Assembly: GCF_040869045.1 (NCBI RefSeq)
Contig: NC_090319.1
Span: forward strand, 373,193,601 to 373,257,600
Length of the DNA: 64,000 bases
Source: Eurosta solidaginis
Taxonomy: Eukaryota; Arthropoda; Insecta; Diptera; Tephritidae
Direction: 5' to 3'
Part shown: positions 33,271-46,297 of the stretch, piece by piece
Numbering within the stretch: position 1 is the stretch's first letter
Layout: every line of letters starts with the position of its first letter
The notes under the pieces: model-generated
Database searches by the model: none
What the model was told of the DNA's origin: nothing
The model's input: the letters and a program-made list of their open reading frames with translations, nothing else
Made by a program: the position numbers and the translations under genes

Positions 33271-34639
33271 ACCGAAAATCGTTAGCAGTTCTTTTATTCG
33301 TGATTCTGGCCAAAGTGGTAACGCTGTCATCACCGAAAAACACACCAATGTCTGTGTTGAAATTTAAAAGTTGGTTTTCTTCGCTTTACCCATGGCAGAA
33401 CGATACAAAGCGGCAGCATGCGACAGCTCAATATAAACTTTTTTATTTGATTTGATACATCAACTTCCGGCGCAGTACGATTTTGACATTCGTCCATCGA
33501 ATTTACAAAAACAAAGTGCATGGAATTTTTATTTATATTTGTAGGTATACCACCTTGTGTGGTTCCGCCATGGCTTTACCCTAAATATGACACTCGTAGA
33601 TACGAGGCTAACGAATAAACGAGACGATGTGTATATACGTACATACATGCATAAGATTTTACATAGCTATATTGTAATTTATTCTGTGCAAGTACATAAT
33701 GTAAACAAATATATAATATATAGCAAGAGGCAACACTTTTTTACTATTATCTTTACTTATTTGCCCTTACAATTCTTTATTTTTCAGTTTTGCCTTTTTC
33801 TAAACAACAGCTGTTGTGTGGTTATTTCGATGTAACCACCTACTTTTGTGGGTAAAAAATTATCCGGCTACTTTCGCGGATAGAATACCAAAAGGGTGTA
33901 GAAGTTTCCACATGATTTCGTTACCGTGGTGAAGAATGTTGTTACCACACTAGAATCGGGGCGTAAGACGATATATAAATAAAGTATTTGGTTTTTTTTT
34001 TTTTGAATGAACTTAAACCCGAACACGAAACCCGAGTACCGTTTGGCAGTTATAAAGGACAAATACAACGCAAATTAATAACGAGATCCAAAAACACAAT
34101 AGAGAGAACATGAAATATATATTGAAACCCACATTATACGAGAGTCAAACTTAATCACATGCCATAAAATCGTTCTGCTTCTGCTAGCATAAATAAAACG
34201 GATAGAAAGGGAAACTATTCGACGGTGATATAGTAAACGATCAAACAAACTCGAACTCTGATGAAATATTTGTACTTTAAAACTGTTTACAAAAAGCAAC
34301 GCAAACAAGGCATGAGTACCAAGTACTGGTGATTTTCGATATGTAAACGAACAGGTGTAGCTCAAGGAAACTAATGTTTTTAAATACACTAGAGGTCGCC
34401 CAGTATTTGATATTAATAGAGGCAAATAAATAAAAATTCTTGTCGCAATTTATCTCCAAGGAGATTTAGACCGAGCTTTTTATGGGAAAAATACACATAG
34501 ATTGTTTGCTAAATTACGGCCGAGGGGCGACACCGCTTAGATAAACTTGTATGTAACTGAAAAAACCTTTCTATAAATTTTTTGATAATACTTTGTTCTT
34601 TCAACCCAACACCTTCGCTGTGGTAGGAGGAGCACGCCA
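33271..34639. other. no recognisable gene
   Basis: Several 60-116-codon frames (for example 34075-34425 minus) without motif, signal peptide consistency or repeat identity. A run of T at about 33991-34002. Probably old mobile DNA. Confidence 0.35.
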
Positions 34640-35930
34640 CCACAACACCACGGTGGCCGCCGTACTTTCGTGTTTTTCTGAAAAGAGTTTCGTCCGCTTC
34701 CTATGGGTAACAACCGATATTTACCAAGTTATTTTTTTTTTTCTATCTGCCTACTATAGATAGCGAATTATTGTCATCTGGCTTTCCGTTTTTTATCAGC
34801 TTGTTATCGCAGAGTAATCGCCTTCTTATTGGTTTCTTATGAGAGTCATTAATATCGTTACGAATATTAGCAACACTAAGGGGTACTGCCACCTCTAAGC
34901 CGATGCTAAGCAGTGACTGTATTCACATCCATAAATCAATCATGTATCTACATAAACGAATCAATCATTATGTCTACACATATGTTCGTACACGCAGCGG
35001 AGAGGAGATGGCCAAACACATGCAGATATCTTATCTGAGTTGCTCCCAAAAGTATGCAATTGTAATTGTGGAAGTGTCGCTCACAAATACACGCGCATAT
35101 GAGAAGCTATATACGTGCATCTGTAGTTATAATTATATGGCAGTAACTAAATAAATTCTGGAATCGCCTAGAAGATGCAATGAGGAAATCACAGAGTATA
35201 AAAGCACCAACAATAGAGGCGCTAGAGTCAGTTTGAGTTTCGATTAAGCACGCTATCTGTCGGGCAATAGTAGTGTTATTGTACTTTAGTAAAGGCCATT
35301 TTGCATTACTGAAAAGTGGAGTTATTTATTCAACAGTTTAATGAATCAAACCTTAGTAGAAGATTTGAAATAAGCGGAATTGCAGTAAATTCGTTACAGC
35401 ATATTGAAAACGAATTGGTAACAATGCAATGAGAAACCGATCGCTTTCCGGCAATCGATAGCACGCCGATAAACTTCGTATTAATACGATAACTTTTGAT
35501 AATCAATCAATAAATTTTTGATAAGATAACTGATATCTCTTCAGTACTTAAACGAAAATTTTTCGGTAACAATTCCATAACTTTTTTTTTAAAAAGTCGT
35601 AACTATCCGAAAAGAAATAAGCAACTTTTTGAGAACAAACACAAAATTCTCCCCGATAGAAAATCTATATTTTCTCGATAACATATCGATAATGTTTTCG
35701 ATAAATAAACGAAAATGTAAAATCACAAATCGATGACCTTTTATAAAAAATGGATAGCAATTTGATAGAATATCGGTACTTTGTCGATTACTTTTTGATA
35801 AAAAATCGATTACTTTATGATGAATGATCGATACATTTTTTATCACAAGGCGATTACACGTCAAAAAAATTAATAACTCATCGATAATGCTTACATTCTT
35901 TATTCTTCTATACGCCCACACTTACATTCA
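34640..35930 (-). repeat. TATCGAT-rich dispersed element, block 2 (split by an LTR)
   Basis: The right part (35399-35930) is full of atcgat/tatcgataa phrases and starts, read on the minus strand, with gtgtgggcgtatagaag and gaatgtaagc, matching the start of block 3 near 62375-62410. The left part (34640-34855) matches the far end of block 3 (ggttgttaccc, gaagcggacgaaactctttt versus 63400-63450). A solo LTR is inserted between the two parts. Confidence 0.65.
34856..35398 (+). mobile_element. solo LTR, second copy
   Basis: Shares with 21011-21473 the starts (ACGAATATTNGCANCAC), the TATAAAAG box (35197-35204), the TCAGTT initiator (35228-35233), taaaggccattttgcattac and the end aaattcgttaca. About 80 bp longer because of a longer region upstream of the TATA box. 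Inserted in TATCGAT block 2. Confidence 0.7.
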
Positions 35931-36511
35931 ATGATCCCACATATAGCATACCACTATCAAAGACTAACTTACGCTTAGTTCTTAAATCCGCCATTCTGGA
36001 ATCCGCCATACCGTGAGCAATGACATTTACATAGAAAAAGGAAGGAACAACTACAAAAATTGAAATGAAATTGTCTTCCCACATAAGTGCTAAAGTGCTC
36101 CAAGTAAAGATCTTTTGGTTTTTATTATTCCAAAATCTTGGTCAAACATGGCAAAATGTCTTGGTGATTAAGTGTTTTTTTTTACTATTTCCTCCACCGT
36201 TATTATAAAAGCATATGTTAAGTAAAGATTCAATCAGGGTTTTTTTCAGGGTTCGGCTGAAGAACGCACCGCCTTAAAATTAATTATTGCTCAGATCATG
36301 ACGCATTAAAACTAGACAGGTGAAGTCAGCAGTACACCAACAAAAATTTGACGGGCCTCATTATCTAGAAATAAGAAAGGAAGGTCGTTGTTAGGGAGAA
36401 GAGAGGAAGGTGGATAGATAGAGAAAGTCAGTACAATGTCTGTCGGTTTCATCGTACGGTTGGGAGTATTTCTAAATGTATTATCCGGAGCTGTTTAAAA
36501 TAAAGTTTTGA

Positions 36512-36547
<36 letters not shown>

Positions 36548-37410
36548 TTTTTTGCCATTATGTAATTCTATAAGCTCTGATTTCTTGAAGCATCGTTGCT
36601 GTAAAGCCTCTGCGTCTATCTATTTTGACACCAGCCACCTCTTTCTACTTAATGAGCCTACCTCAACGCTTGGTATACATAGACAAATGTTGGGCCTTTG
36701 GACTGTATACCGCCAGTGCAGAGTTTTTGCATCACAAACCTCCCAGATACTCAATTCTTGATATTGTTCCAAATCTTCAATTATCTAATTGAAGTGAGCA
36801 GTATGTTTCCATATTTAATGTTGTGGATAACGAAAACAACAAAAAAGTTACGAGTTAAATCCATCCACCCTAATATTTGCTTCATACTTATATGAAACAA
36901 GCAGCAGTAATCATAGCAATAAATTCCTAGTTGAGTTTAATACTGCACTAAATAAGTGTAAATATTTAACAATTTCGTTGCTAACACATTCTAACATTTT
37001 AAAAAATTTGTTCGAAAATTGTGTCAAATTCACTTCATAGCCACACACACACTATTATTTATTCACTTGTTGAAGATTAAACGCATACACACTTGCGATA
37101 TGTCATATAGAGCGCAAAGAATTTATCAGAGTGCATCCTCATAAAATCGTACATACACACATACATACATGTAAATATTCGTTGGCGCAATCGGCAGTTA
37201 TTATACATACCAATGATTTGCAAATGTGCAATAGCTTTGGCCATTTAATCGGCTTCGCGTGTATCCATAGAAGGAAATTCATGACTTTTTTGATAAATAT
37301 TTCTGTTTTCTTTTTTTAAGCGGGAACGAAAGTATTTTGTGCAAACATGAAGTGAAATTTAATTGTGGCATTATGTGTCTCGACCTTGATTGTAAATAAG
37401 CATTAGTTTA
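35931..37410. other. no gene; 32-nt poly(T) at 36515-36546
   Basis: Apart from the uninterrupted T tract (which on the minus strand could be the poly(A) tail of a retroposed sequence) and short CA/TA microsatellites near 37045 and 37150, nothing recognisable. Confidence 0.4.
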
Positions 37411-38752
37411 AACAAGTAAAGGTGTCTAAGTTCGGGTGTAACATAACCGTTAAAAAAAAATGTCTCCCCATTTCCTCTTACGATAAAACTTGATAAGTGA
37501 AATATCATTGATTCAAAACTATTTTTTGTTAAGTTATAGCTTATTATTCTAGCCTACGGCCCTTTCAAACTTGTTTTATAATTACTAAGTTGCCGTGGTC
37601 TTTGACCGATCCCGTCCATTTTTACTAGAAATATTATATGATATAATGAAAATATGTGTACACAATTTCATTACGATATGTTAATTTTTCTTCGAGTTAT
37701 GGCTCCCGAAACATAGAAAATTGCTTATTCGTAAAAGGGGCGGTGCCACACCCATTTTCAAAAATTTTGTGTTTTCCAATTTAATGTTATAATTCAATTT
37801 AGAAAGTAAAATTTTATTGATACAAAGCTCTTTTTCGCTAAGATATAGCTTATTATTTCCGTCTACGACCCCTTTAAAAATATTTTATATAAAATTGGGC
37901 GTGGTCTTTAACCGATCTCGTCCATTTTTTCTAGAAATATTTCCTGATATAAGGAAAATTTATGTACCCAATTTTATTACAATCTGTTAATTTTTCTTCG
38001 AGTTATGACTCCCGAAACGCAAAAAATTGCTTAGTCGTAAAAGGGGCGGTGTCACGCCCATTTTTTTAAATTTGAAGTTTTTCCTATTTATTGTTATAAA
38101 TCAACTTGGAAAATGAAATACCATTGATATAAAGCTCTTTTTTTGCAAAGATATAGCTTATTTCATTCGTCCACGACCCTTTTAAAAATCTTTTATATAA
38201 AAGTGGGCGTGGTTCTTAACCGATTTCGTTAATTTTTCTTCAAAGCATTCCTTGTAGTAAGGGCAACCCCTCTGCCGAATTTTGTTACGAGGGTTTAACG
38301 GTTTTTGATTTATGATTAATAATATTTGTAAAATTGATTTTATCACAAGTGGGCGGTGCCACGCACATTTTAAACAATTTTTCCAAATTTTTATCAAGAG
38401 TCTCAATATCAGTCCACATGTAAAATTGCAACATTCTAGGTGTATTATTTACTAAATTATCAAGTTTTTTGTGTTTTCCAAAATTTTATATATATAAAAG
38501 TGGGCGTGGTTACCATCCGATTTCGCTCATTTTCAATACCAATCTATTATGGGTCGAGATAAGCTAGTGTACCAAATTTGGTGAAGATATCTCAATATTT
38601 ACTCAAGTTATGGTGCTAACGGACGGACGGATCAGATTTTTTTTCGATACTGATAATTTTGATATATGGAAGTCTATATCTATCTCGATTCCTTTATACC
38701 TGTACAACCAACCAAAGTTAATATACTCTGTGTGCAAATCACGCTGAGTATA
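37411..38752 (-). mobile_element. DINE-1-like element
   Basis: Left end AACAAGTAAAGGTGTCTAAG then gttcgggtgtaac; right end acgctGAGTATA. It includes gggcggtgccacacccattt, aagtgggcgtggttaccatc and a short (GGAC)n at 38620-38630. Closely related to the copy at 46867-47743. Noncoding. Confidence 0.8.
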
Positions 38753-39831
38753 AAAAGAAATGAAAAACTTAATAACCTTCAACGTTCTCTTTAGGGGGTA
38801 TCCCCTCAAAATATGACTAATATTATAGAAATGTAAAATTTCCAGGAGAATCAAAATTATATGAAGGCAAAACCGAAACTGCTATATGTAGGTTTTGAAA
38901 AAGTGCATGCAAAACAAAATTGCTCTGAGAAGGTTAAACTCGAGGATAACTGTTTTCTCGAAAAACCAGACTTTAAACTTTTTTTCAACAAAGCAATATT
39001 TTAGGCACAGAATGCGCTATCGTCAGTTATTTTTAAGCAAGCTCGTCAATGATCTGGGGCCAATAACAAAAGCTTCTTAGGATTGATAATTTAAGGCCAA
39101 AGAATAGCTCATTGTTTGCCTGCTGAAAAAGTTCAAGTGTGGAAAAAACAGTTATACAATTTTCTTAATATCACCTTTTATCACAGACAGCATGACAATT
39201 TTTTTTTATCCAACGTGTAATCGTACAAAACAGTTTTAAAAAAAGTTTACTGGAGCACTGTAAATTCCTTCCAATAAGATAACGTTTTTTCTTTTTATTT
39301 CTACATGGCATATCCGATACGAGAGCGGGAAAAGGGAATGGTAATAGCGGAAGCATCAAAATACAATGCATCCGGCCCTAAGGAAACAAAAGTTGGCACA
39401 GGGAGGATTGGAAACACGTCCTTTTCATCCTCCCATTATATGCGGAGCTGTGCTAATCGGAACCTTCATGCATTCTGACAGCGTCGTTACTAAACAAAAT
39501 TGAGAGGTGATTGGATACACGTTATTTCCAACATCCAAATACACGTTTAACTGTATTGATCGGAGACTAATACATTCCGGCTGCTTAAAATATCAATTTA
39601 AATCAAAAATATATGTTCCAAATTTGATGCCTTATGCTAAGATCACTGGAGGATTGGAAATGCGTTCTTTTCAACCTCCATTAAAAGAGTGGCTCCCAGA
39701 TTCGTCCGTTTGTCACGGTAGGAAATATGCTGATCGGAATCACATGGCATTCCGAAAGCATATTCAATAAGTGATTGTAATAATGAATTGCATTTAGTAG
39801 TTTAAGTTTTAGGTCTAAATAGACGTAATAA
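38753..39831. other. no recognisable gene
   Basis: Open frames at 39507-39770 (87 codons) and elsewhere show no motif that I recognise. No terminal repeats seen. Confidence 0.35.
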
Positions 39832-40094
39832 TCTATATATATAAAAAGAAGTGTACATCTTGATTGTCACTCCGTAACTCGCAAAAAGGATAGAAAGATT
39901 GCCATTAAATTTTTAGGAAAGATACAGGAAGGAGAGATGATGGTTAGTTGATTTTGAAATCCCAAATCGGTTTAGCCATATATCTATATATATATAAATT
40001 AATGTTTGTATGTATGTCATCGATTAACTCATAAACTACTTGAACGATTATTATGAAAATTGGTATATATATGTATTTTTCCATGGGGTAGGTT

Positions 40095-40345
40095 TATATA
40101 ATGAGTGCTTTGATACCGGGTGACTAGGGTCTCGAGATATAGGCCAAAACGTGGACCCGGGCACCCCTAGAATGTGTTTATACAATATGGATATCAAATG
40201 AAAGCTGCTGATGAGTGCTTTAGTACAGGGTAGTTTTCATACCTATTTGTGACTAGGGTCTCGAGATATAGGCCAAAACATGGACCCGGATACCCCTAGA
40301 ATGTGTGTGTATTTTAAATATCAAATGAAAGCTGTTGCTGAGAGC
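40095..40345 (+). repeat. minisatellite monomers inside the Helitron
   Basis: Two full units contain gtctcgagatataggccaaa, acgtggacccgggcacccct and agaatgtgtttatacaatat then atatcaaatgaaagctg. The reverse complement aligns with the monomer of the 12900-14925 array (tttgata..ccatat..gta..aaacacattctag..cacc..ggtccac..tatctcga). Confidence 0.75.
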
Positions 40346-40552
40346 TTTTAAGTAATTTTCATTGTGATATTCGATTTAGTCGCATCAACCTGGCAAAACT
40401 GATAAATATGCATGCGAATCCGAAATAAAGTCATGAATTAATAATACCCACATACCTATTTACATACGTCCTATTCGATTTGACTGAAATTTGGTATACA
40501 AATTTGCCTATATTAGTATTTACGATGCTTTTTTCCGGAAAGTAGACTAGAG

Positions 40553-40628
40553 ACGGACTGGGATTAGGACTGGGACTGAGACTGAGGCTCGGAGTGGGAC
40601 TGGGACTGAGACTCGAAATGGGACTTGA
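40553..40628 (+). repeat. GGGACTGAGACT-type short tandem repeat
   Basis: Hexamer-based repeat (gggactgggactgagactga and variants) inside the Helitron. Confidence 0.8.
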
Positions 40629-40860
40629 ACAAAATACATACCACAACTTGAGAGAAGAGAAAAGAGAGAAGGAGACTGAGGAAGAGATAGAATGTGACGA
40701 AGATGGAGATAGATGAAGCGAAAAATACGGAGGGAGGAGTGAATACAAAGATTAGGAAAATGTGTAGAGGGGCGAGGGCAGATTTAGACGGAAAAAGCTT
40801 ATTAAAATGTATGCAGATATACCAAATTTAGGACAGAACAACGTCTGCCGGGTCTGCTAG

Positions 40861-40978
40861 TAAATAAATAAAATTAAATTAAGTTAAATTAAATTAAAAA
40901 ATTAAATTAAATTAAATTAAATTAACTTAAATTAAATTAAATTATAATTAATTAAATTAAATTAAATTAAATTTTATT
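40861..40978. repeat. (TTAAA)n pentanucleotide microsatellite
   Basis: About 20 units of aaatt/ttaaa with a few imperfect units. It begins exactly at the Helitron 3' end, so the Helitron probably inserted at, or seeded, the repeat. Confidence 0.85.
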
Positions 40979-40980
40979 TA

Positions 40981-41780
40981 TTTTGATTGGATAACGTTAG
41001 TACATAATGGCTTAAAGGAGTCGGGACAGATATACACTTCCTTATAAAAAACTATCAGCGTCGACAAAAGTTTCACCGAGGCATGCCCCTCCGTCCGTTC
41101 TTCCCTTCACATCATGATCGAGAAAAACTCTAGATAAATAAAATAAGTGTAAGGCGCGAATAACCTCTGAAGAGATTTTATTCCGAGCTTATCTTCCATC
41201 TTCTTTGTGTCGTGCTCCGTTAATTTTTCCTACAAATTGACGAGCGGCATCTGCAAGGCAGATGAATTTGCACTGAGCAACTTTTCATGGCAGAAATATA
41301 TTCGTGGTACTTGCCAAATGATCGCCGAGAGGCGATGAGACATCTTAACAAATTTGGTAATCTGGCTTATCTGTATACATAATAGATTTGTATTGAAAAT
41401 AGGCGAAATCGGAAAATGGAAAAAATTAATTAGCTCTTTATCAAGGACTGATAAAATAACGATACTTGGTACGTGCGTTGTCTTTATGATGAGAAATGGC
41501 AATTTGAAAATTTTTTGGAAAATTGGCGTGGCACTGCTCTCGTTTAAAAGAACAAAATTTGTTTGTTGAGCAAAGCCGTTGAAGATAGTTAGTATGACCG
41601 TAACTGTTTTATAGCTGCGAAACGGAGAGTATATTTGCGTATGTATAGGTACTTTGTTTCAGCTTTTATATCAATTAATATTCTTGACATTTCTCTTTTA
41701 GTTGATCCTTAATATGAATATAAGACCATACGCTGGGTATATAATGTTGGATTTTGACACACCTTAGACTTCCTTACTTT
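40981..41780 (+). mobile_element. diverged DINE-1-like element
   Basis: Contains ttttgattggataacgttag, gacagatatacacttcctta, ccctccgtccgttcttcc and, at the end, cgctgggtatataatgttgg with agacttccttactttttt, in the same order as the well-preserved copies. Hairpin side missing. Much more diverged, so an older copy. Confidence 0.6.
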
Positions 41781-42200
41781 TTTGCATGTATAATTGTACC
41801 TGTTTATATGCATATGTTGTGTGATTTTACTAATTATTAAATTGAAAAGAAAACTTCCTGATGAAGGCGCGAAATTGCATCGAAATGCGTATTACTGCTG
41901 TTTGACAGTGTTTTTTTTTTTTTTTTTTTTGAAGCGGAGAAGGGGTGGAAGCAGGAAATTCTTGGTCTGCGAACCGATAAGGTAAAAAAACAAAATTTAT
42001 AGGAAAAAATGTACCGCCATATATGGTCTGGGTATCGGTGTTGAGCCGCAAATCAGGGTATAGTTCTATATAAACAATCGGCAAGTGCAACATATGATCA
42101 ATCAAGTTGAAAGACCTGAAGTTAAGTGTGGGGGCTGCAAAGTATTGAAGATCATGTGCAAGTCTTACGTCATAAAACTAATAAAGATAATCTTATCTAT
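41781..42200. other. no gene; poly(T) and repeat-like segment
   Basis: A T run at 41910-41930. 42120-42190 resembles 26370-26430 (see there), suggesting a dispersed repeat of unknown type. Confidence 0.4.
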
Positions 42201-43611
42201 AACAAGTAAGGAAGGCTAAGTTCGGATGTTACCAAACATTACATACTCAGCTGCCAAATTACAGCCTGCAAAACTTTTAAATTACCTTCTTTGCAGTGCC
42301 ACGTCATTATCCAAAATTTTACTAATTTTCTATTATCCGTCATAAGGTCAACCCACCTACCAAGTTCCATCGCTTTATCCGTCTTTGGTAGTGAACTATC
42401 GCATTTTTTTGGCTTTTCGAAATTTTCGATATCGGTTGGTTATAGTCCACTTTTGTTCATTTTAAATAGCGATGAGATGAGTGCCCAGGAACTTACATAC
42501 CAAATTTCATTAAGATATTTAATTTGATACTGGAGAAAATTATACTAGCTGCAGAACTTAACCGCACTGGAACAATATACTATAAAAGCGCGCAATTACT
42601 GGCATATGCTGATGACATTGATATCATCGGCCTAAACACCCGCTCTGTTAGTCCTGCTTACTCCAAACTGGAAAAAGAAGCGGTAAAGAAGGGTTTGATG
42701 GTCAATGAGGACAAAACGTACCTGCTGTCATCGAGCAAAGAGTCAGCGCATATGCGCCTTGGCAACCACGCTACTGTTGGCAGCCATAATTTCGAAATAG
42801 TAAAAGACTTCGTTTATTTGGGAACCAGCATCAACACTAGCAACAGCATCAGCACTGAAATCCAGCGAAGAATCAATCTTGCCAGTAAATGCTACTTTGG
42901 ACTAGGTAGGCAATTGAAAAGTAAAGTCCTCTCTCGGCGAACGAAAATCATACTCTACAAGTCACTTATCGTACCCGTCCTGCTATATGGGGCAGAAGCA
43001 TGGACCATGACATCAGCAGATGAAGCGGCTTTGGGAGTGTTCGAGAAAAAAGTTCTTCGAAAGATTTAGGGACCTCTACGCGTTGGCGATGGCGAGAACC
43101 GAAGAAGATTTAATGATGAGCTGTACGAGCTATACGCAGACATCAACATAGTCCAGCGAATTAAAACGCAGCGGCTACGCTGGCTAGGCCATGTTATGCG
43201 AACGAAAGATGAGTCTCCGACCAAGAAAGTGTTTCTATCGGATCCCGCCTATGGAAGCAGAGGTAGAGGGCGGCCCCCACTCCGTTAGAAGGACCAGGTG
43301 GAAAACTATTTAAGCTCCCATGGTGTGACCAATTGGCGCCGGTTGGCGGAGCGTAGAAGCAACTGGCGCGCCTTGTTGGACGGCCACAACCGTTTAGACG
43401 GTTAAGCGCTAATTAAGTGAGTAAGTGAGTAAGTATTGTGTTCAAGGACATACGGACAGACGGACAAGGCTATATTAATTTCTTTTTTCGCCCAGATCAT
43501 TTTGATATATAGAAGTCTATATCTACAAATATCGATTAGTTCACGTCGTTACGAGGTACCGCTATGCGAATAAAATTAATATACTCTGTGAGCTCTGCTC
43601 ACCTGAGTATA
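42201..43611 (-). mobile_element. DINE-1-like element interrupted by an RTE fragment
   Basis: Left part 42201-42520 starts AACAAGTAAGGAAGGCTAAG and runs to catttcattaagatattt. The right part 43435-43611 resumes with acatacggacagacggacaa and ends acctGAGTATA. The RTE fragment occupies the gap. About 25 bp expected in the middle (around the acttgagtaa phrase) are missing, so insertion came with a small deletion. Confidence 0.75.
42524..43434 (+). pseudogene. RTE-type reverse transcriptase C-terminal half
   Basis: 5'-truncated. The frame opens inside the palm: LILEKIILAAELNRTGTIY, then the catalytic LAYADDIDIIG (residues 26-36 of the 181-codon frame), GLMVNEDKTYLLSS, FVYLGTSINTSNSIS, LYKSLIVPVLLYGAEAW and VFEKKVLRKI. 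An in-frame TAG at 43067 interrupts it, after which the same frame continues with RIKTQRLRWLGHVMR, GRGRPPLR, a second TAG and HGVTNWRRLAERRSNWRAL. The end is a (GTAAGTGA)-type tail. The YADD site is intact but the endonuclease and N-terminal RT are absent and two stops break it. Assigned to RTE by resemblance to insect RTE endonuclease-RT proteins. Confidence 0.85.
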
Positions 43612-43892
43612 AAATTAGAATACTATAGGCTCATGATAGGCGCTCTAACGCTGCCTTTTGGTATCTCATGCTTTATAAATTAGGTCTGTCCTGAATCTTT
43701 TCTGTACACATGACAGCTGTAATTGAATAAATCAATTATTAAATTATGTAAGAATTTCTCATCCATAATTAACGAAAGTAACTTTAGAAGTGCAAACTTA
43801 TTCCACCTGCAATGAAATAATACTTATAACCTTGTATTTAAATATACATATGTATATGTCAGACGGCTTAAAGCTTAAAATTATATGTTTAT

Positions 43893-45009
43893 TATACTCA
43901 GCGTGCTTTGCACACAGAGTATATTAACTTTGATTGGATAACGGTTGGTTGTACCGATATAATGGAATCGAGATAGATATAGACTTCCATATATCAAAAT
44001 CATCAATATCGGAACAAAATTTGATTGAGCCATGTCCGTCCGTCCGTCCGTCCGTCCCACCGCCCGTTAGCACCATAACTTGAGTAAATATTGAGATATC
44101 TTCACCAAATTTGGTACACTAGCTTATCTGGACCCAGAATAGATTGGTATTAAAAATTGGCGAAATCGGATGATAACCACGCCCACTTTTTATATATATA
44201 AAATTTTGGAAAATACAAAAAACCTGATAATTTAGTAAATAATACACCTAGAATGTCGAAATTTTACATGTGGACTGATCTGAAATTCTTGATAAAAATT
44301 TGGAAAAATTTTTTAAAATGGGCGTAGCACCGCCCACTTGTGATAAAATTAATTTTAAAAATATTGTTAATCATAAATCAAAAATCGTTAAACCTATCTC
44401 TAAGAAAATTCAGCAGAGAAGTTGCCTTTACTATAAGGAATGCTTTGAAGAAAAATTAACGAAATCGGTCATGGACCACGCCTACGAATAAAATAAGCTA
44501 TATCTTTGCAAAAAGAGCTTTATATCAATGGTATTTCATTTCCCAAGCGGATTTGTGACAACAAATAGGAAAAACTTCAAATTAAAAGAAATGGGCGTGG
44601 CACCGCCCCTTTTATGACTAAGCAATTTAATATGTTTCGGGAGCCATAACTCGAAGAAAAATGAACGGATCGTAATAAAATTGGGTACACATATTTTCCC
44701 TATAGCAGAAAATACTTCTACTAAAAATGGACGGGATCGGTTAAAAGCCACGGCAACTTAGATATAGAACAAGTTTAAAAGGGTCGTAGACTAGAATAAT
44801 AAGCTATAACTTAGCAAAAAATAGTTTTGAATCAATGATATTTCACTTATCAAATTTTATCGTAAGAGGAAATGGGGAGACATTTTTTTTAAACGGGCGG
44901 TGTCACGTGTTATGTAGAAAAGTAATTTATCTGAAATGAAATGTACAATTGAAGCTCATGCTGAGTATATAATGTTCGGTTACACCCGAACCTAGACAAT
45001 TTTACTTGT
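43893..45009 (+). mobile_element. DINE-1-like element, well-preserved short copy
   Basis: Starts TATACTCAGCGTGCTTTGC...AGAGTATA (hairpin), has cgtccgtccgtccgtccgtc at 44038-44057, several cacgcccac/accgcccac blocks, and ends ctgagtatataatgttcggt then tacacccgaac and ttttacttgt. Good reference copy for the family. Noncoding. Confidence 0.85.
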
Positions 45010-46297
45010 ATAACTTTGTTCGTAAATATTATTGATGCTCGCTTCCACGTTTAAAAGTTATATGAACAAATTGCTTCCGCGCATGCGCATTAAAACAACT
45101 TCAGAAGCGTTGCGCCTAGTTTTAAGCTACGTTATTTTTTTGTTAAGCAGAAGTTGATTTGTGATAAAAATGGTTAGCCTGAGTTTAGGCGCTATCTAAA
45201 TAACGGGCAAAGTATATATCTAAAAATATTTTTGGAGTACAGTACGCGAAAAAGTGTTCATTGGGCTGCAAATGGAAAAAAATGTGTGCGATTATTACAG
45301 AGTATTTGAAGAAAGTAGCCAATAATTGGTAAATTTATTCGGTATAGGAGGAAGGTAGAGTAAGTATATCGTGGCGAATCGAGAGAGGACTTGGTTTCTT
45401 TTAAACATGAATCATGAAAAAATTCCAGATTACTTCTTGTGAAGGTACAACTTTTTCATTTAACAGAAGCTCAAGAGACGTCCTTCAACTATTTAAAGAT
45501 GTTGCATTCGTGACGCTTCGCGGGAAATATCAAAATATTACAGTTCATTCTAGAAATCGGCATCTCTTTTTCAATTATGAGCAGTCAAAGTCGAAATTAT
45601 GAGCAGTCAAAGTCGATAGGAATCTCGAGGTAGAATCAATGACATTTCGGTTGGGAATCTTTTTGGCGGAGCGTTACATATATCAAAAGATTACTGATAC
45701 GGTCAGGCGCACACTTCTCGATTTACCCTAACGTGCGGTGTAAAATAAGTCAATCACGGGCTTGGCAAAAATTTTTTTTTATTATTACTGTTATGATATA
45801 GGTATTTTTTATTGGAAAATTTTTATTATTATTTTTTTGATTAGAATAAAAAAAAAGAAAATAAGACAACTACCATAGCTTATTGTATGGATCCATTTCA
45901 GGACTGGTAAACTCCACCATCAGCAACGTATTGTTCACGGTGTTATCACACCGTCACACCGCGCTACTCTCATTAAAAAAAAGAAAAAGATATGTTCAAT
46001 TACGAAAAGAATAATAATAATAATAATGACAAAAAATTATTGTTAAGACCTTGAGCCGTGATCTTACGAATCAGGCCGACAAATACCTACCAATATTCGA
46101 AAAAATCCTACAAACTGATGAAACTCTTTTTTTAACAAATTTTTTAAAAAATACATATGGACGCAATAAAAAACTAATTCCCTTTGTTTTGTTTATTTTT
46201 CGACCGGGTGGATTGATGTTTATTTAATCGTTAGCTTGGAGACAAACGATTTCTGCGTCTTCACAAGTTCAGTGGTCGTCAACTAAGAGATGGCGAA
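45010..46297. other. no recognisable gene
   Basis: AT-rich with A/T runs and a short AAT microsatellite near 46010-46030. Short frames only. Confidence 0.35.

Larger units (their letters stand above)
39832..40860 (+). mobile_element. non-autonomous Helitron
   Basis: Starts TCTATATATATAAAAAGAAG after an A (39831) and ends gtctgccgggtctgCTAG before a T (40861), the 5'-TC...CTRR-3' ends and A/T insertion site of Helitrons. It has no Rep/helicase frame. Inside are two to three copies of a ~120-bp unit (40095-40345) and a GGGACT-type repeat (40553-40628). Confidence 0.75.

Noticed and set aside
33271..34639. Frames of 60-116 codons as lineage-specific genes
   Set aside because: No signal for coding beyond openness in AT-rich DNA; no promoter, splice or motif support.
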